64,000 nt of DNA from NCBI GenBank assembly GCA_023213395.1, contig CM041465.1:93627741-93691740 (forward strand), in the 5' to 3' direction. Source of the DNA: Cycas panzhihuaensis. Taxonomy: Eukaryota; Cycadophyta. The notes under the pieces were generated by a model that saw only the letters and a list, made by a program, of their open reading frames with translations, searched no databases and had not been told where the DNA came from. The position numbers and the translations under genes are program-made. This document shows positions 17,691-30,078 of this stretch, piece by piece. The first letter of the stretch is position 1, and the number at the start of each line of letters is the position of its first letter.

Positions 17691-20651
17691 TGTTTCTCGG
17701 CTCCTAAGAATAGGTTCTTAACAAGTCAACTTAGGTAAGTATAGGTATGTTTCTATCCTTTACCTTTACTATTTCTCCAGAAAGGTAGATAGAAGCATCA
17801 TCTCATTACATGACTAATTGTCACGTTTAAGTGATCACCTTGCACTTATTGCTTGATCATACTGCTTATCATTCTCTCAGCCTATGATGATTAGTAGGAT
17901 ATGCATCCCCATGACACTCCACAACCCTTCTATGTACCTCTGTGTTGTCCTAAGCACCACTCAACCCATGTGATCCATCACACCCCTTGCCATATCACAA
18001 CCCTTAGCACCATGCTGAGTGTGATTGGTTTATCTTCATGCTGGTTATCAGTTTCCTTGGGAGTCCTACCGCTTCGGTACCCCATCTAGTTTAGGTCATC
18101 CTCTTTATTTGACTATTCCTAGCCATCTGAATAGAGGGCTAACCCCTCCTAGGCATGGGGTACCCTCTCTTAAGGCTCCTAAGCATGCTCTTTCTGGCCT
18201 ATTTTGGTCTCTGTCAGCACTCCATGGCAAATACCACAGTAAACTTTATGGTACCATGAAGTTTATCGCGGGGTGACTGTCATAATACATTTTTTAAAAT
18301 ATGCCATGGAAAACTTCATTTTTTTCATAAAATTGCCACGTGGCTTTAAAACCTCTCGAGCCTCACCTTAACCTTAATCATCCATTCAGCCTAGGGTTAG
18401 GTATAAAGCCCAAAACAACCTTATTTTCCACCTCTTCTTCCACCTTCCTTTCTCTCTTCTCTCTCTTTCAAAGGAGTTTTCTGCAGGAGCGCCCTATAAT
18501 GTTCAAGTTCTCTGTGTTCTAGCCTAAGATCCACCCATTGCAGCTCTGATCCATGGTAGCAAGCTCACTAACTTACATCTCCAAGCAAGGATTCATGCCC
18601 AGCTTTAGCCTCCATTCCCTTCCTACAGCTTCCAGTAAGTTTGTTTCCATTACATCACTACTTAAGGATACCTTGTAAGCATACTAGATCTACTATTTTC
18701 TGTTGTTTTTAGGGGTAGACATACCTCCTACATAGCCCAATAGGTATTTTTTCATTGTTGTTCCATATCTTTCCTTTGGTTTATCTTGTAAAAGGTTAGA
18801 TCTTTGAGGACATCATTCCTTTCCTTGTTTCTTTGCTATATATATGGGGCATTCCTCCCTTTCCTATTTTGCTACCATCTTGATCTCCCTATCCTCTCCT
18901 AGTTTTTTTCCAAGGAGGTTGTGGGAGAAGACTCACAAAGAGCGAGAGAAAGGAGCCAAGGCAGGTTTCGTACCCACTAGGCCTACTCCACAAGGGTAAA
19001 CCCCTTCTCCTCTTTCCTCTCCTTCACTTGTGCCTCTCTTGGGTCATCAGGGAGTCTTCAGGATTTGGCCTACGCTGGATATTAGTGTATGAAACCCTTG
19101 CTGCATTATTTTTAGGCCTGCATACTTCTCTTAAGTAGATCTTCCAGCCCCAAATGGTATCCTCCATTCATCTTGGGTCCTGACATAGCCAATATTATAA
19201 TTTTCTACACGTAGCATACTTGCAATATAGGCAACTTTTACAAACCCCATAGTGTTTGTTTCCTTTAATCTCCACTACCAATAGGCTATCCTAATCTGCT
19301 ATACCCTATGTCTAAAGGTAGTGTGGAGGTGCACTTACTGGAGGGTTAGCCATTTTGAGGCTAACCTCCCCTTGCCTTGGCTTATGTTGTTGGTCTTTCT
19401 TGGTAGATTGTAGAGTTACTTTTGGTGGAAGATTACCTAACTTAAAACATTCTAACTTGCAACATTTCAGCATTTTACTATTACATATATATGTATATAC
19501 TTGCTTTGTATCCTAATAGCCCCTTTGGAAAGGGAAAGGAACTTTGTGATTACAGGTTTTCCACACTACTTACAGAGAAAGGTAAACAATGACAATCCAT
19601 GTGCATTCCTTGGACTCCTTTTCTTTGGTTGTTCTATCCTTTACATAGTTCCTTTTACCTTTACGTTTTCTTTCTTCTTTCCTTTCATCTTTGGGGGAGG
19701 TAAGGAAACCCTCTACGCTACTCATGCAATGGGAAAAAGGAAAGGAAGAAGCAGGTATAGTGCAAGATAAAGATCACGTTTTAACTGCATCATTCTTCCA
19801 AGTAAGCCACTCTCATTTCATTGGACTTTTCATGTTTCCTTTAGCTTGTATGCTTGCATAAAAAGACATAAGGGAATATAGTAAAAGGGAACCACTATCA
19901 TCATCATCTTGCACATTAGTTTGCATTCTAGGAAAGAGCATCTATTAAGGGCTATCCCCTTCCCTCTTTTGCCTAATTGTATTGCTATGCATGTTGCATG
20001 ATATCTTGGTTTATTTCTTTACTTCTCTTTCCCTTGTTTGAAATGAAATGAGAGTGAGGATTTATTTTTTGAGAGAGAATGTATATTTATTGTTCTTTGC
20101 ACATATATGCTTAGAATACCTCACATTTGCATACATACACAACTAGTCTTTGCCTTATTATTACGTATAGAGATTAAACCCCTTCGCACATAAAGTGGTA
20201 GGAACTCTTTCTGCTACCACTCTTTATCCATCCAACTTTCATGCTAAGTAGATTAGTTCTTAGAGGATCCATCCCCTAAGATCTTCTTTTTACCTCATCA
20301 TACCTACAAACACTTTACCTATGTCCCTTAGATTTCTTTCCATGAGGATCCACTCCCTTGTCAGGTCTTGCCTTCCTCTTACGGCCATCCAAGGGTGGGA
20401 AGACCCTCGCTTCGAGGTTACTCGGGCAACCAAGGACATCCCTCACCTACGCTCCCCTTCAAAGTCAAAATTCAAGTTACCTTGAGGAAGTTGTGCACCA
20501 TTTGTGGGTCCCAAACTTATGTTTTGATGCAGGGACACCCTGTGTGGGTGCTTCCTTGCACTTGTTGGTTTAATCCCTTTATCCTGGAGCCTTCCATCGA
20601 TTGTCTTACTCCCAACTAGGTGTAGTTACCATCCCCATAGACATGATTCCA
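17691..20651 (+). repeat. 3' LTR of Tat-P (2961 bp)
   Basis: It starts TGTTTCTCGG and ends GATTCCA. It contains the palindrome (18240-18265), TATA box (18402), leader stem-loop (19344-19366) and donor stem-loop (19693-19712). It differs from the 5' LTR at frequent scattered sites, mostly C/T and G/A, so the insertion is old. The sequence to its right is the inner half of a chromovirus LTR. Confidence 0.9.
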
Positions 20652-20788
20652 CCCTCTTAACTAATACATGTGGAACAAATATAATAAAAGATTACTGAAG
20701 AGGAAGAAGGAGGAGAAGAAGAAGAAGATGCATTAAAGAGAAAAAAGGAAGAAGGTAGATGTATTGAAAGGGGGTCATGTACATAACA
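20652..20788 (-). repeat. Partial 3' LTR of the chromovirus, cut by Tat-P
   Basis: CCCTCTTAACTAAT and the GAA-rich tract that follows match 40130-40286 of the 5' LTR. The inner end reads TGTACATAACA against AGTACATGACA. The other part (equal to 39975-40129) is absent because Tat-P begins at this point. Confidence 0.85.
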
Positions 20789-20800
20789 AGTTCCCCCTCA
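20789..20800 (-). other. Polypurine tract of the chromovirus
   Basis: On the minus strand TGAGGGGGAACT directly precedes the 3' LTR (AGTTCCCCCTCA on the plus strand). Confidence 0.75.
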
Positions 20801-21796
20801 TTAAAAATATTTGCCCTCAAAGCTTAAGTAATTATGGATATTTTTGAACAATCTATTCACTTTCCCATATTGAATCTTCCTATGGTAGTCACTTCCATTT
20901 GATGAGGTACTCCTTGATCTATCGAGAATATAAGTATCACATCCTTACATTAAGGATTTGTTTTGGTATCAACTGGAGCTTCCCTTTATCATCTAAGAGT
21001 GGGAGCTTAATATGTGCTTGTGCTTATTGGCTAATGGCCTTTCTCAATAGGATATATGAAAAACATTATAGATTTTGAATGTTACTAGCAACTCTAAGGC
21101 ATAGGTTGCCTCACCCATATACTTGTGGACCTAATATGGTCTATAAAATCTTAACACAAGCTTGTGTTTAGTATCTCCTTTAAGTAATATTTACTTGTAA
21201 GGTTATAAGTGGAGGTAGACCTAATCTCATGGTTTGAACTCTTGCTTACTTTATTTTTTGTCTGCTTACTACTTCATCATATTTTGAGCTAAATTAAAGT
21301 TATCTTTTAGCATCTAGAGTATGTCAGCTTGTTGTTGTAGATGCTCCTATACTACTTGCACCATTGAAGTCTCCATGATATAATTCTTAATGGTTAGGGT
21401 TGGATACCCATATAATACCTAGAATGAGGTCATTTTTGTGGACATATGATAAGTTATATTGTACCATCATTCTACTAGACAAAGCCATCGATACCAATTA
21501 TTCTATTTATTTGAGATATAATAACAAAGATATCCTTCTAAATATTTGTTGGCTATCTCTATTTACTTATCTATTTGTAGGTGGTAGGATGAGCTTATGG
21601 ATAGCTTAGTTCCCAGCATTTGGAGGAGTTCTATCCAAAATGGCTAGCGAATTTTGGACCCTTACCACTAACAATCTCTTTTAGCATTCCATAGAGTTAA
21701 AGTATTTTCTTTAGGAATATTTCAATAATTCATTTCACTTTATAGGTAAATTAGATGCCATTAAAATGGGTATGTTTTATTAACTTATGCACCATA
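20801..21796 (-). pseudogene. pol: Chromovirus integrase C-terminal half and chromodomain
   Basis: On the minus strand, starting at the copia B insertion site, the frame gives HTHF, then KEIVSGKGPKF (near 21650) and YNITYHMSTKMTSF..LYGYP (near 21410-21470), matching the integrase core and GPY/F region. Near 20912-20865 it reads EYLIKWK, stop, LP, stop, EDSIWE, which is the core of a chromodomain, the module that steers chromoviruses to particular chromatin. The second catalytic Asp (SDRGPKF in relatives) is Gly here. Many stops occur. Confidence 0.82.
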
Positions 21797-21801
21797 ATAA
21801 G
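21797..21801. repeat. Target site duplication ATAAG of copia B, left copy
   Basis: ATAAG at 21797-21801 is repeated exactly at 35395-35399 on the other side of copia B. On the minus strand the site lies in the integrase between VILI and the HTHF block. Confidence 0.88.
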
Positions 21802-22271
21802 TTAAGAGAAAATATAATCATAGAAGTAATGTGATAATAGAACTTTAAACCATGCAAAGAATAAATAACATAAACAAACCAAACACTCAATAAAGAACAC
21901 TAAGAGATTCTAGTCTAAGCATATACCTTTTATGAATCTGAGTAACAACTAAAGAATTATAGAGATAAATAAATACTAACTCTTCTCCTCGACTCATCCA
22001 CTACATTATCATGTTATATATGCCATTACATAAGAATATATAGACACAACATTACAACATATTGCCTTGTAGTTTTACAATACAATGGGTATAAACTATG
22101 GGCAAATAAAAAACCCCCATAAGACACAAAAAAAAATTTCTCTAAGGAGCCGCTGGCCTTCCAGACCCCCCAGTTGGGGACCTTACAATAAGCCCTTGAA
22201 CCCCCATAAAAGGGCTCAGATGTAACACCTATATCCATGTAATACTTGCAAAGTGTTCAATATATCTAACA
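21802..22271 (-). repeat. 3' LTR of copia B (470 bp)
   Basis: It matches 34932-35394 base for base over long stretches. On the minus strand it starts TGTTAGATATATTGAACAC; its far end has TTAA in place of TGAA, so the terminal CA has mutated to AA on the minus strand. Confidence 0.9.
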
Positions 22272-22284
22272 ATCTCCCACTTGT
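22272..22284 (-). other. Polypurine tract of copia B
   Basis: On the minus strand CAAGTGGGAGAT precedes the 3' LTR. Confidence 0.75.
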
Positions 22285-22653
22285 TGAACACTTTATACAG
22301 AAACCTGTACACACAACTATCGAATGCCAAAATCATAAACACCTATTATAATTCTACACCATCTAAATTTTTCTGTGCTAATAATCTTAGTTAATGAGTT
22401 TGTAACATTCTCTTATATAGTAATCTTCTATAAATCCACCTTGTAATCTTGAACCAATTCCCTCACAAAATAGAATTGCACATCAATATGCTTTGACTGA
22501 GTATGAAAAATAGGATTCTTTGCTAGGTAGATTGCACTTTGACTATCACAATCTATCCTCACAGCACCCTGATTAAAACCAATATCTATGCATAATCTCT
22601 ATAACCAAACCACTTCCTTGTATGCATGAGTAGTTGCCATATACTCCACTTCT
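22285..22653 (-). pseudogene. pol: Copia B RNase H, distal half
   Basis: Minus-strand frame: EVEYMATTHAYKEVVWL, then IDCDSQSAIYLAKNPIFH (near 22560-22510) and QSKHIDVQFYFVRELVQ. This is the C-terminal two thirds of copia RNase H. The other half is at 31180-31400; between them lies copia A2. The two halves join in frame as an ...T-T | E-V-E-Y-M-A junction, matching the usual STTEAEYMA. Confidence 0.85.
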
Positions 22654-23000
22654 TGTTGGGATAAACCCCAATGTGTTTGAAGAACCATGCACCTAGGGCC
22701 TTTCAAAACCACCTTTGAGGCCCCTTAGGGCACCTAGAGCCTACCAATAACTGCCAAAGGGACCTAGAGTTGATGCAAAATTATTAAGATATGTGTAATA
22801 ATTATTAAATATTATTTAAATATTTTGTTGGCTAACATGTAGGTCAGGTTGATGACACTTGCCACCTCCCCAAATGTCTATTTAAGGGATGGGAATACCT
22901 CCCTGGTGTTTTTTAACACTACCATCATTGGTTCTTCATGTTTTATGTTTAAGATATAAAAATATATATTTCTTTAATATGCTTTCTCTATTATATTTAA
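22654..23000 (+). repeat. 5' LTR of copia A2 (right end uncertain)
   Basis: Clear similarity to the 3' LTR runs to about 22928, including CTATTTAAGGGATGGGAATACC (TATA-like). Beyond that the copies diverge. Similar spacing to copia A1 suggests an end near 23000. A primer-site-like TGGTACCATCAAGC at 23227 would instead give an LTR of about 570 bp ending at 23224. Confidence 0.65.
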
Positions 23001-26000
23001 AAAAATTGGTCTTATTTATGGCTTCGTTTGCATGACTATACTCTTCCGTGATATACCTATTATGAGAAGAAACTTTGATTTACAAGTCTATGAAAGAAAG
23101 CCATTTTATTTCAAGGTCGTTTGGAGATCATTTGTGAGTTTCATTTGTGAAATCCATTTGTGAAAATTGTGAAATCTATTATATTAATAATTCTCTAAAC
23201 CATTCTATTAAATATCCTTGTTCAAATGGTACCATCAAGCTGTGATTTCTTTTTTGTATATGTTCGTTATGTTGAGCGATCTGTGTATCATTAAGATCTG
23301 TTGTGTGAAGGGAAGATTGAGTTCCACCATTGTGTCCATGTTACCATTACACTTCAACCTGTATAGCATCAGATATCCATGTTGAAGCATCTTGTTCACC
23401 TTTGTTCAAAGACACCTATATACTCTCACTACCCTTCATTCATTTTGTGAAGCTATAGTACCAATGACCTCCTCGTCATATTACTTGATTCCTAGACCCG
23501 CGTGTGTGTTACTTTGGTAATAGACTCATTTTTTTATGTCTTCAACCTTATCAAATCACTCAAGAAAAATTCTTCATCTCTCCTTGTGACTCTCTAAAGT
23601 GAAATAGTTATTTATTAACATCATAATATCTCTCAAGAAGAAGAGCAAGTTCTGAAAACTATATGCAGTCCTCTCTCTTCACTATTCCTCGACTCTAATT
23701 TTTTCATTATTAACAGGTGATGTTAGAGTTTGTTTGCTCCTCTCTTTTAAGTACAAGATTGCACGTCGATCTATCATCTCCATTCAATTGTAATTGGTCA
23801 TATACCCTACCTGCTAGTATCCTCTAGTTTATGACATCTTTGAGCCTATGTTCTCTGTGCATTTACGTAGTGCTCTGTCTCTGTGAGATCCATGTCTGCG
23901 CAGTTCACCCTCACCTCTCTATTCTTGTGGCATCCCCACAGAACTTACATGGTGCCTCTGTGGTACCTATGTTCTCCTCTCTAGTTGGATATGTGTAAGT
24001 TCTATATAAACCTCTATTCAGTTGTGATTTATTATTATTATTTTTTATTGATTTATAATCATTTACTTGATCTGTTTCTCAGTTCGCATAGGTTACCTTG
24101 TTAATGGGCTTATTTTTTTAATTCAATGATCTATTTTTTCCTAAGTTCAAATTAAATATAAGGAAATTTAATTATATTTTGGAATTTAAGCAGTCATTTT
24201 TAGGTTAACCCCCTTCGACCTTAGCCCTCGGTCTTGTGACCCCACGTGACCTTTAACCTGTTTATTAAAGGGGCTATCTTAAGTTTATAAACATTTTTCT
24301 TCTTTATTTTTTTTATTTTTTCTTAATACATAAGGTACCTAGATCTTTTTTATAATATCCTTTTATTGGGGTACTAGTTTCTAATAAAACCTATCCCGTT
24401 GCATCTAGAATTTTGGGGGCTACAATTTAGACTGGCTATTTTCTATCTTTGGAGCTGATTTAACCTAATTTTAATGAGTTAAAGTCAATTATTCTTTTTC
24501 TCAAGTTTTTGAGTTATTAACATAAAAAGTACCTTTCCCTATTTTTGATATAACTTTTTTGTTTAATATCAAATTTTAAATCCATTAATTTCATTGGGAA
24601 GCTAACTTATTTCTCTTTGAACTGACATATTTATTTACAAGTTTTGAAGTTTTTTTGTGGACTTTCAAAGTAGAGAAAGTTGAGGTACATAAAAACTCCT
24701 AGTTTATCATTATTATATATTTTTATACATTGTTTCTATTTATTGACTCAAAGCATATTAAGAATCTCTTTAGTTTATATTTGATCATATCTATATTATT
24801 TGACAAGATCTTATTAGTAGTTCATGACCTTTTAAGACTATTGGCTCCCGTTAAGCCTAAAAAAGGGGTTATTTTACTTGTACATTAAAATCTTTAGTTA
24901 CAAGAACCCATTTTCTAAATGGTCAGACTTATTGGATAGATATTTTATTACTCTTAAATATGGTATAATCTCATCTTAATATAATATTATTTAGTATAAC
25001 TTTGAAGCTAATCAACTTGAGTATCTGATTTATCCTAACAGGCTTGTCATCTTAACTCTTTAAGAAGTTCTATCTTACAACTAAGTTTTTATTTATCTTA
25101 CCGATTACTCATGATATATATTTAAAGCTTTTATTTGGCATTTATATAGTTTCTTCTAAGCTAATTTGTAGCAGATAATCAATTATATATATCTAAAACA
25201 ACTAACAAGCTAAGTGGTCCTACATACTAAAACAGGTACAATTCACTATTTTAGAAGTTTCTTCTTCATATTTTTTTATCTTTCTAAAGAAAAAATATAT
25301 ATATATTCTAGAATTTCTACCTCATACATTCTCATTATGGTCAAAAGAAATAATTATTCATCTTACATTAAAAATTTTGGTCATTTTCTTGCTCAAGCTA
25401 GTGTTTATTCATTTGAAAAATCAAAAGCTTAGATTTTATCAATTTTTTATTTCTTCATCATTAAGAAATTTTATTTCAGATCTGCATATTTAAAGATATT
25501 AGTTACTTTGCAAGTTTGCTTATATAATCACTCTATTTCAAAGTGTATTTGAAATTATACATTATAAGTTCATTGATTTATTAAGTTTTTTATTTCTTTT
25601 AAAGGTATATGTTTTGTTGAAAAGTTCATACACTTATTGAAAGCATTCTTCATTCATCATTATTGAAAAGTTCATATACTTATTGAAAGCATTCTTCATT
25701 CATCATTGTTGAAAAGTTCATATACTTATTGAAAACATTCTTTATTCATAATTATTAAAAAGTTCATACACTTATTGCACTTATAAAAGTAGCATCTAGT
25801 TGGTAGTATACTTTATTTTCCAAAGGAACATTTTATTTAAAGGCATTGCATTCTTTTTGGAAAGTGATTACTTGCATATTTCCTTCAAGAGATCATTATT
25901 TATTTAATCTTACTTAGAGGTTATTATATTTCATTCAAGTTATTTTCTTTTTACATAAAAATAATATTTTAAAACTCTAAGCAAGGCCATACTATTAATT

Positions 26001-26628
26001 AATTTATTTTTTACATTAAAAAAGATAATCCCAAATTGAACCACCTTTATTTTATAGCCTTGCAAGGGGAATGGTTAGGACCCATGAAGTTACCACCTCG
26101 GACATGCTACTTGGTCTACTCATATTGGATGAGGATAACCATTAGCTATCAGGTGTATTTGGTAGAAGACTGAGGTGCAGAACCTATTCCATTTATGGTG
26201 TTTGGAGACTAAGGCTAGACTTGGATAGGGTGAGTACCTTTAGTTTGAGAACCTTCACTACTAGATCTATCACTAGATATAAGTCTATTGCAGGTGGGTC
26301 CACAATTTAGGGAGGTATAAAAGCCTTCTTAGCAGCTCACGTACTAAGGTATATAGAGCCTCATGCTCATATACCAGTATATTGGGTCCCTATTTTTCCA
26401 TCTGTGGGTAGGCACCACTAGATAGGATAGCAACCAAAGGTTTTCTTAAAAGAAACTTAAACTTGGAGCCTAGTAGCCTTAATAGGTACTAGTTCACTTA
26501 TTCAAAACTTTGGGTAAAACCTTAGGTTATTTTTAGAGAAAATTTTAAACTCAAACCTTTTCTGACATTCAAATTCAACTTTTATTAACTTATTTGTCAC
26601 CTTTAATCAACAAAACTTTAGGTCAATA
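23001..26628 (+). other. Copia A2 long leader
   Basis: AT-rich, no gene seen. The part from about 24840 aligns with 1-1461 of copia A1. It contains a 46-bp tandem repeat at 25615-25778. Small open frames such as 25214-25432 are not shared with A1. Confidence 0.65.
25615..25778. repeat. 46-bp tandem repeat, about 3.5 units, in copia A2 leader
   Basis: The core GAAAAGTTCATA recurs at 25619, 25665, 25711 and (one mismatch) 25757, a steady period of 46. Each unit also has CATTCTTCATTCAT. Copia A1 shows no such array. Confidence 0.88.
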
Positions 26629-27830
26629 TGACTTCTAACTTTAGTAACATGATTATTCCTAAATTTGATAGAAATAATTTCCTAAATTAGAGTAGGAGGA
26701 TGAGACCCATCCTCATAGCTAATGATATGTGGGAAATTATGAAGATAGGATACAATAAATTAGGATAAAATCCATCTTATGCAAAAAAGACTATCTACAA
26801 GGAGAATGTTAAGAAAGATAACGAAGCCTTAGCACTCATCTTTTGTACACTTGAAGACCATATGTTCATATGAGTTAGTGAATCAGTTAAGTCAAAGGAA
26901 GTTTGGGACACCTTACAGCTAATATATAAAGGAGCAACCTCCTCTAAACTACAAAACTTAAGGAGCAAGTTTAAAAATTTACACATGATGCCCAATGAAT
27001 CAGTAACAGAGTTTATGATCAAAGCCCAAGACATTGTAAACTAAATGATGTCTCTTAGAGATACCCTAATTGAATAAAGAGTAGTTGAAAGGATCTTTAG
27101 ATGTGCTGAAGCTAGCAGACATTTGGAAATGGCAAAAACTAGTATCACTATTTCAAAGGATCTAAGCACTTTTAAAGTACAACAACTTAGTGCTATGCTA
27201 ATATCTATAGAGGAGTAATAAAGTGCAAATAAATCTCTAGAATATGTCTTTGCTACAAAGACCCATATTCAATCCAACTCCCAAGCAGAAATCTCAAGGC
27301 AAAAGGAATCACCTCCAAGAAGAAAAAGTGGAAATCCTAGAAGGGATACTGGACAAGACCCTCTAAGATATCAAGCCTCTCGCCAAAGGAGGCAAGTAGG
27401 ACCCTAATAACATGAAAACCCTCCAAAGAATATAAATCAAATGAGATAATTTGAGAATCATACTTATTATCCAAATTGCTAAGGGAATTCTCAATCTTTA
27501 AGGTCAAATCAAGAATATCATGACAATAGACTGAGAGACAACCCTCAACCTTATGAGAAAAAGGAGAGATATTTCAATATTGATCGATCTCATCTAAGAA
27601 GTAGAAGCCTAAGTTATGGAAGAAGAGATCCATTATATTATACTTATTTTCATAGAAGTGGTCACAATGAAGATAAATGCTTCTCAAAACATGGACCACC
27701 ATCTAGAGGACATGCTTAAAATCCATCTGAATCAAAGGTTAATAACAGATTATTCCTATCTAGCTTTTCTACTAAGGAAGAAGATGACAATGATAGTTAG
27801 TATATTGATTCAGTTTACTCAACTCACATG
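26629..27830 (+). pseudogene. gag: Copia A2 gag, broken
   Basis: It opens MTSNFSNMIIPKFDR and follows copia A1 gag residue by residue; the A1 frameshift is absent here (YKENVKKDNEALALIF near 26795-26845). In-frame stops replace Trp (NFLN*SRRM) and Gln. The nucleocapsid at about 27640 reads YYTYFHRSGHNEDKCFS, so both leading Cys of the CCHC knuckle are lost (Tyr and Phe). The family's knuckle was therefore probably CTYCRRNGH. Confidence 0.85.
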
Positions 27831-28330
27831 ACCCACAAAGAACATCCATTTCAAACCTTTGATAAAAACAAAAAAGGATCCATCATGTTTAGAGACAATA
27901 CCTCCCATAAATTAGTTGGGAAAGGTAACATAGCTTTGATGACTGATATAAATGAATATAGACATCTAGATGATATCTTATATGTCCTTGCCCTAAGGAA
28001 GAACTTGCTATTATAAGGATAGATGATGGGACTAGATTATAAGGTGATTTTTGATAAAGGCAAGTGTGTTATCAATGATAAGAGGAAAAATAAATCTATT
28101 ATTGCTAAAGGAAAAATGACTAAGGATCATTTATTTGAACTTATCCTTACTCCTTAAGATACCTATGCCCTTAGAACTTTAGCTACCTTAGATAGTGACT
28201 TATGGCATAGAAGGTTTGGTCATCTCAACTATAATAGCTTGGTACTTATGAAAAAGATAGACATAGTTAATGGATTACCATATATTGATGTTAATAAAAA
28301 CTTATATGAAGGGTGTCTCCTTGGTAAACA
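27800..28330 (+). pseudogene. pol: Copia A2 protease and GAG-pre-integrase region
   Basis: YIDSVYSTHMT (27805-27835) is the aspartic protease active site with Val in place of the Gly of DSG. GSIMFRDNTSH follows. DLWHRRFGHLN (near 28200) and CLLGKHHRE (near 28315) are the zinc-binding parts before integrase. Stops at 28014 and 28157 interrupt. Confidence 0.82.
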
Positions 28331-29070
28331 CCATAGAGAAAACATTCCAAATTATAGTCATCAAGCATTAGGCCCTCTTCAATTGGCATACATAGACATT
28401 TGTGGACCTATAAATACTCCCTCCATAGCAGGTGCAAAATATTCCCTCATCTTCATTAATGACTGCATAAGGAAGACATGGGTTTTCTTCCTAAAATATA
28501 AGTCAGATGTCTTTGATCACTTTGTTAACTTCAAAAACTTTGTAGAGAAACAAAATGGATATAAAATCCTACCTCTATGATTAGATAATAGATGAGAGTT
28601 TACATCCAATGATTTCAAGGACTATTATATCTACCATGGGATCAGAAGACAATTCACCAACCCCTATATCCCACAATAAAATAGTGTAGCAAAAAGGAAT
28701 AATCAAACTATAGTTGAAATGGCAAGATGTATGCCTAAAGATAAGAATTTAGGCTATGAATTTTGGGCTGAAGCAGTTCACACAACCATCTACTTACTCA
28801 ATCATTACGCCACCAAGGCACTTAGGTGGAAAATTCCAGAAGAAGCATGGACTGGTTATAAGCCAAGTCATCTTAGGGTATTTAGATGTCTTGCATATGC
28901 CCATATTCCTGATTAAAGAAGAACTAAATTGGATGACAATAGTGTCAAATGTATCGTCATTGGTTATAGTGAAACTTCTAAGTCCTACAAGGTCTATGAT
29001 CCAAAATCAAGGAAAGATATGTTGAGCAGAGATGTCAAGTTTCAAGAAGACACCTACTACCAAGATAATT
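28330..29070 (+). pseudogene. pol: Copia A2 integrase, broken
   Basis: AYIDICGPINTP (first catalytic Asp, near 28390), KYSLIFINDCIRKTW, then a decayed second Asp block (LDNR*EFTSN near 28583) and a Glu block near 28680-28700 (NSVAKRNN, where the usual Glu is Lys). The C-terminal block FWAEAVHTTIYLLN and PEEAWTGYKPSHLRVFRC (28762-28890) is open. Four or more stops. Confidence 0.82.
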
Positions 29071-29259
29071 AGGAAAAGAAGAAGGAGATTGTTATTAAAT
29101 TTAACACATCTTCTAAGTCCAAATATGTGCCTCCTATGTTTAATTCTAAGATAAGTATCCATAAACCTAGTGGGGAGGGAACTTCATCTCATCCTCCACC
29201 ACAACACCTACCTAAATGGGTTCATCGCAACCATGACTTGGGAGATATCATGGATAACA

Positions 29260-30060
29260 ATAGAAGATCCACATGCTCACACAAGGTCAACTTTGCCCTA
29301 ATGAGCAAGGTACTAGAAACTCATGAGCCACAATCCTTTATTGAGGCTAATCAACATGAATGTTGGTAGAAAGCCATGGAAGATGAGTATAATTCTATTA
29401 TTAAGAATGGTATATAGGAACTCGTTAACTTACAACCAAAGAAGAAAACTATTAGTATAAAATAGGTCTATAAGACCAAGTTCTACTCAGATGGCTTGAT
29501 TGACAAATATAAAGTTAAATTGCCTATAAAAGGATATACTCAAAAGAGAAGGCATAGACTATATAGAAATGTTTACCTCTATTACTAAGTTAGAATCTGT
29601 TTGAATGATGATAAGTCTAGCAGCCCAAATGGATTAGAAAGTCTATCAAATGGATGTGAAAAGTGCTTTCCTAAATGGATATATCAAAGAAGACATATAT
29701 GTCACTCAAGCCCTTAGTTTTGAAGTCAGGGGGGAAGAGAACAAAGTATACAAATTAAAAAAGGGACTATATGGTCTAAAATAAACACCCAGGGCTTGAT
29801 ATTCCCGCATAGACAAGTATTTCAGAGATCAAGCGTTTGAGAGATCTCAAGTAGATCCAAAATTATACACTCAAATCAAGGTAAGTTTAATCTTGATTGT
29901 AGGTCTTCATGTGGATGACCTAGTTTATACTTGAAACGACTCCCATGTCTTACATCAATTTAAAGATGCTATGTGTAAGGAATTCAAGATGACAGACTTA
30001 GGCCTTATGCATCACTTCCTAAGATTGGAAGTTTGGTAAGACAAATAAAGAATCTTCATT
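29260..30060 (+). pseudogene. pol: Copia A2 reverse transcriptase, broken
   Basis: RVT_2 blocks are visible across frames: NNRRSTCSHKVNFALMSK linker (29260), KYKVKLPIKGYTQK (29505), VYQMDVKSAFLNG (29640), NKVYKLKKGLYGLK (29742) and GLHVDDLVYT (29902). The catalytic YVDD is HVDD. A two-base frame disturbance near 29530 and several stops inactivate it. Confidence 0.85.
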
Positions 30061-30078
30061 TCTTAATGTAAATATATA

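Larger units (their letters stand above)
5974..20651 (+). mobile_element. Tat-P: pol-less Tat/Athila-type gypsy element with an extra 3' module
   Basis: Two LTRs of about 2.96 kb flank gag, protease and a 4.8-kb 3' region. Compared with relative Tat-I, everything from RT to the end of integrase is missing: the sequence passes from the protease linker (up to about 12860) to the short segment that follows the integrase stop in Tat-I (12884 equals 58119). The 3' region holds an antisense plant-mobile-domain-like gene and a sense RNase H domain. The first 53 bp of its 5' LTR should lie left of copia A1, outside the window. The right end sits within a chromovirus LTR. Many stops at former Gln/Trp codons mark it as old. 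Confidence 0.85.

Noticed and set aside
25615-25778. CRISPR-like array
   Set aside because: The 46-bp units are contiguous without spacers and lie in a plant retrotransposon leader.
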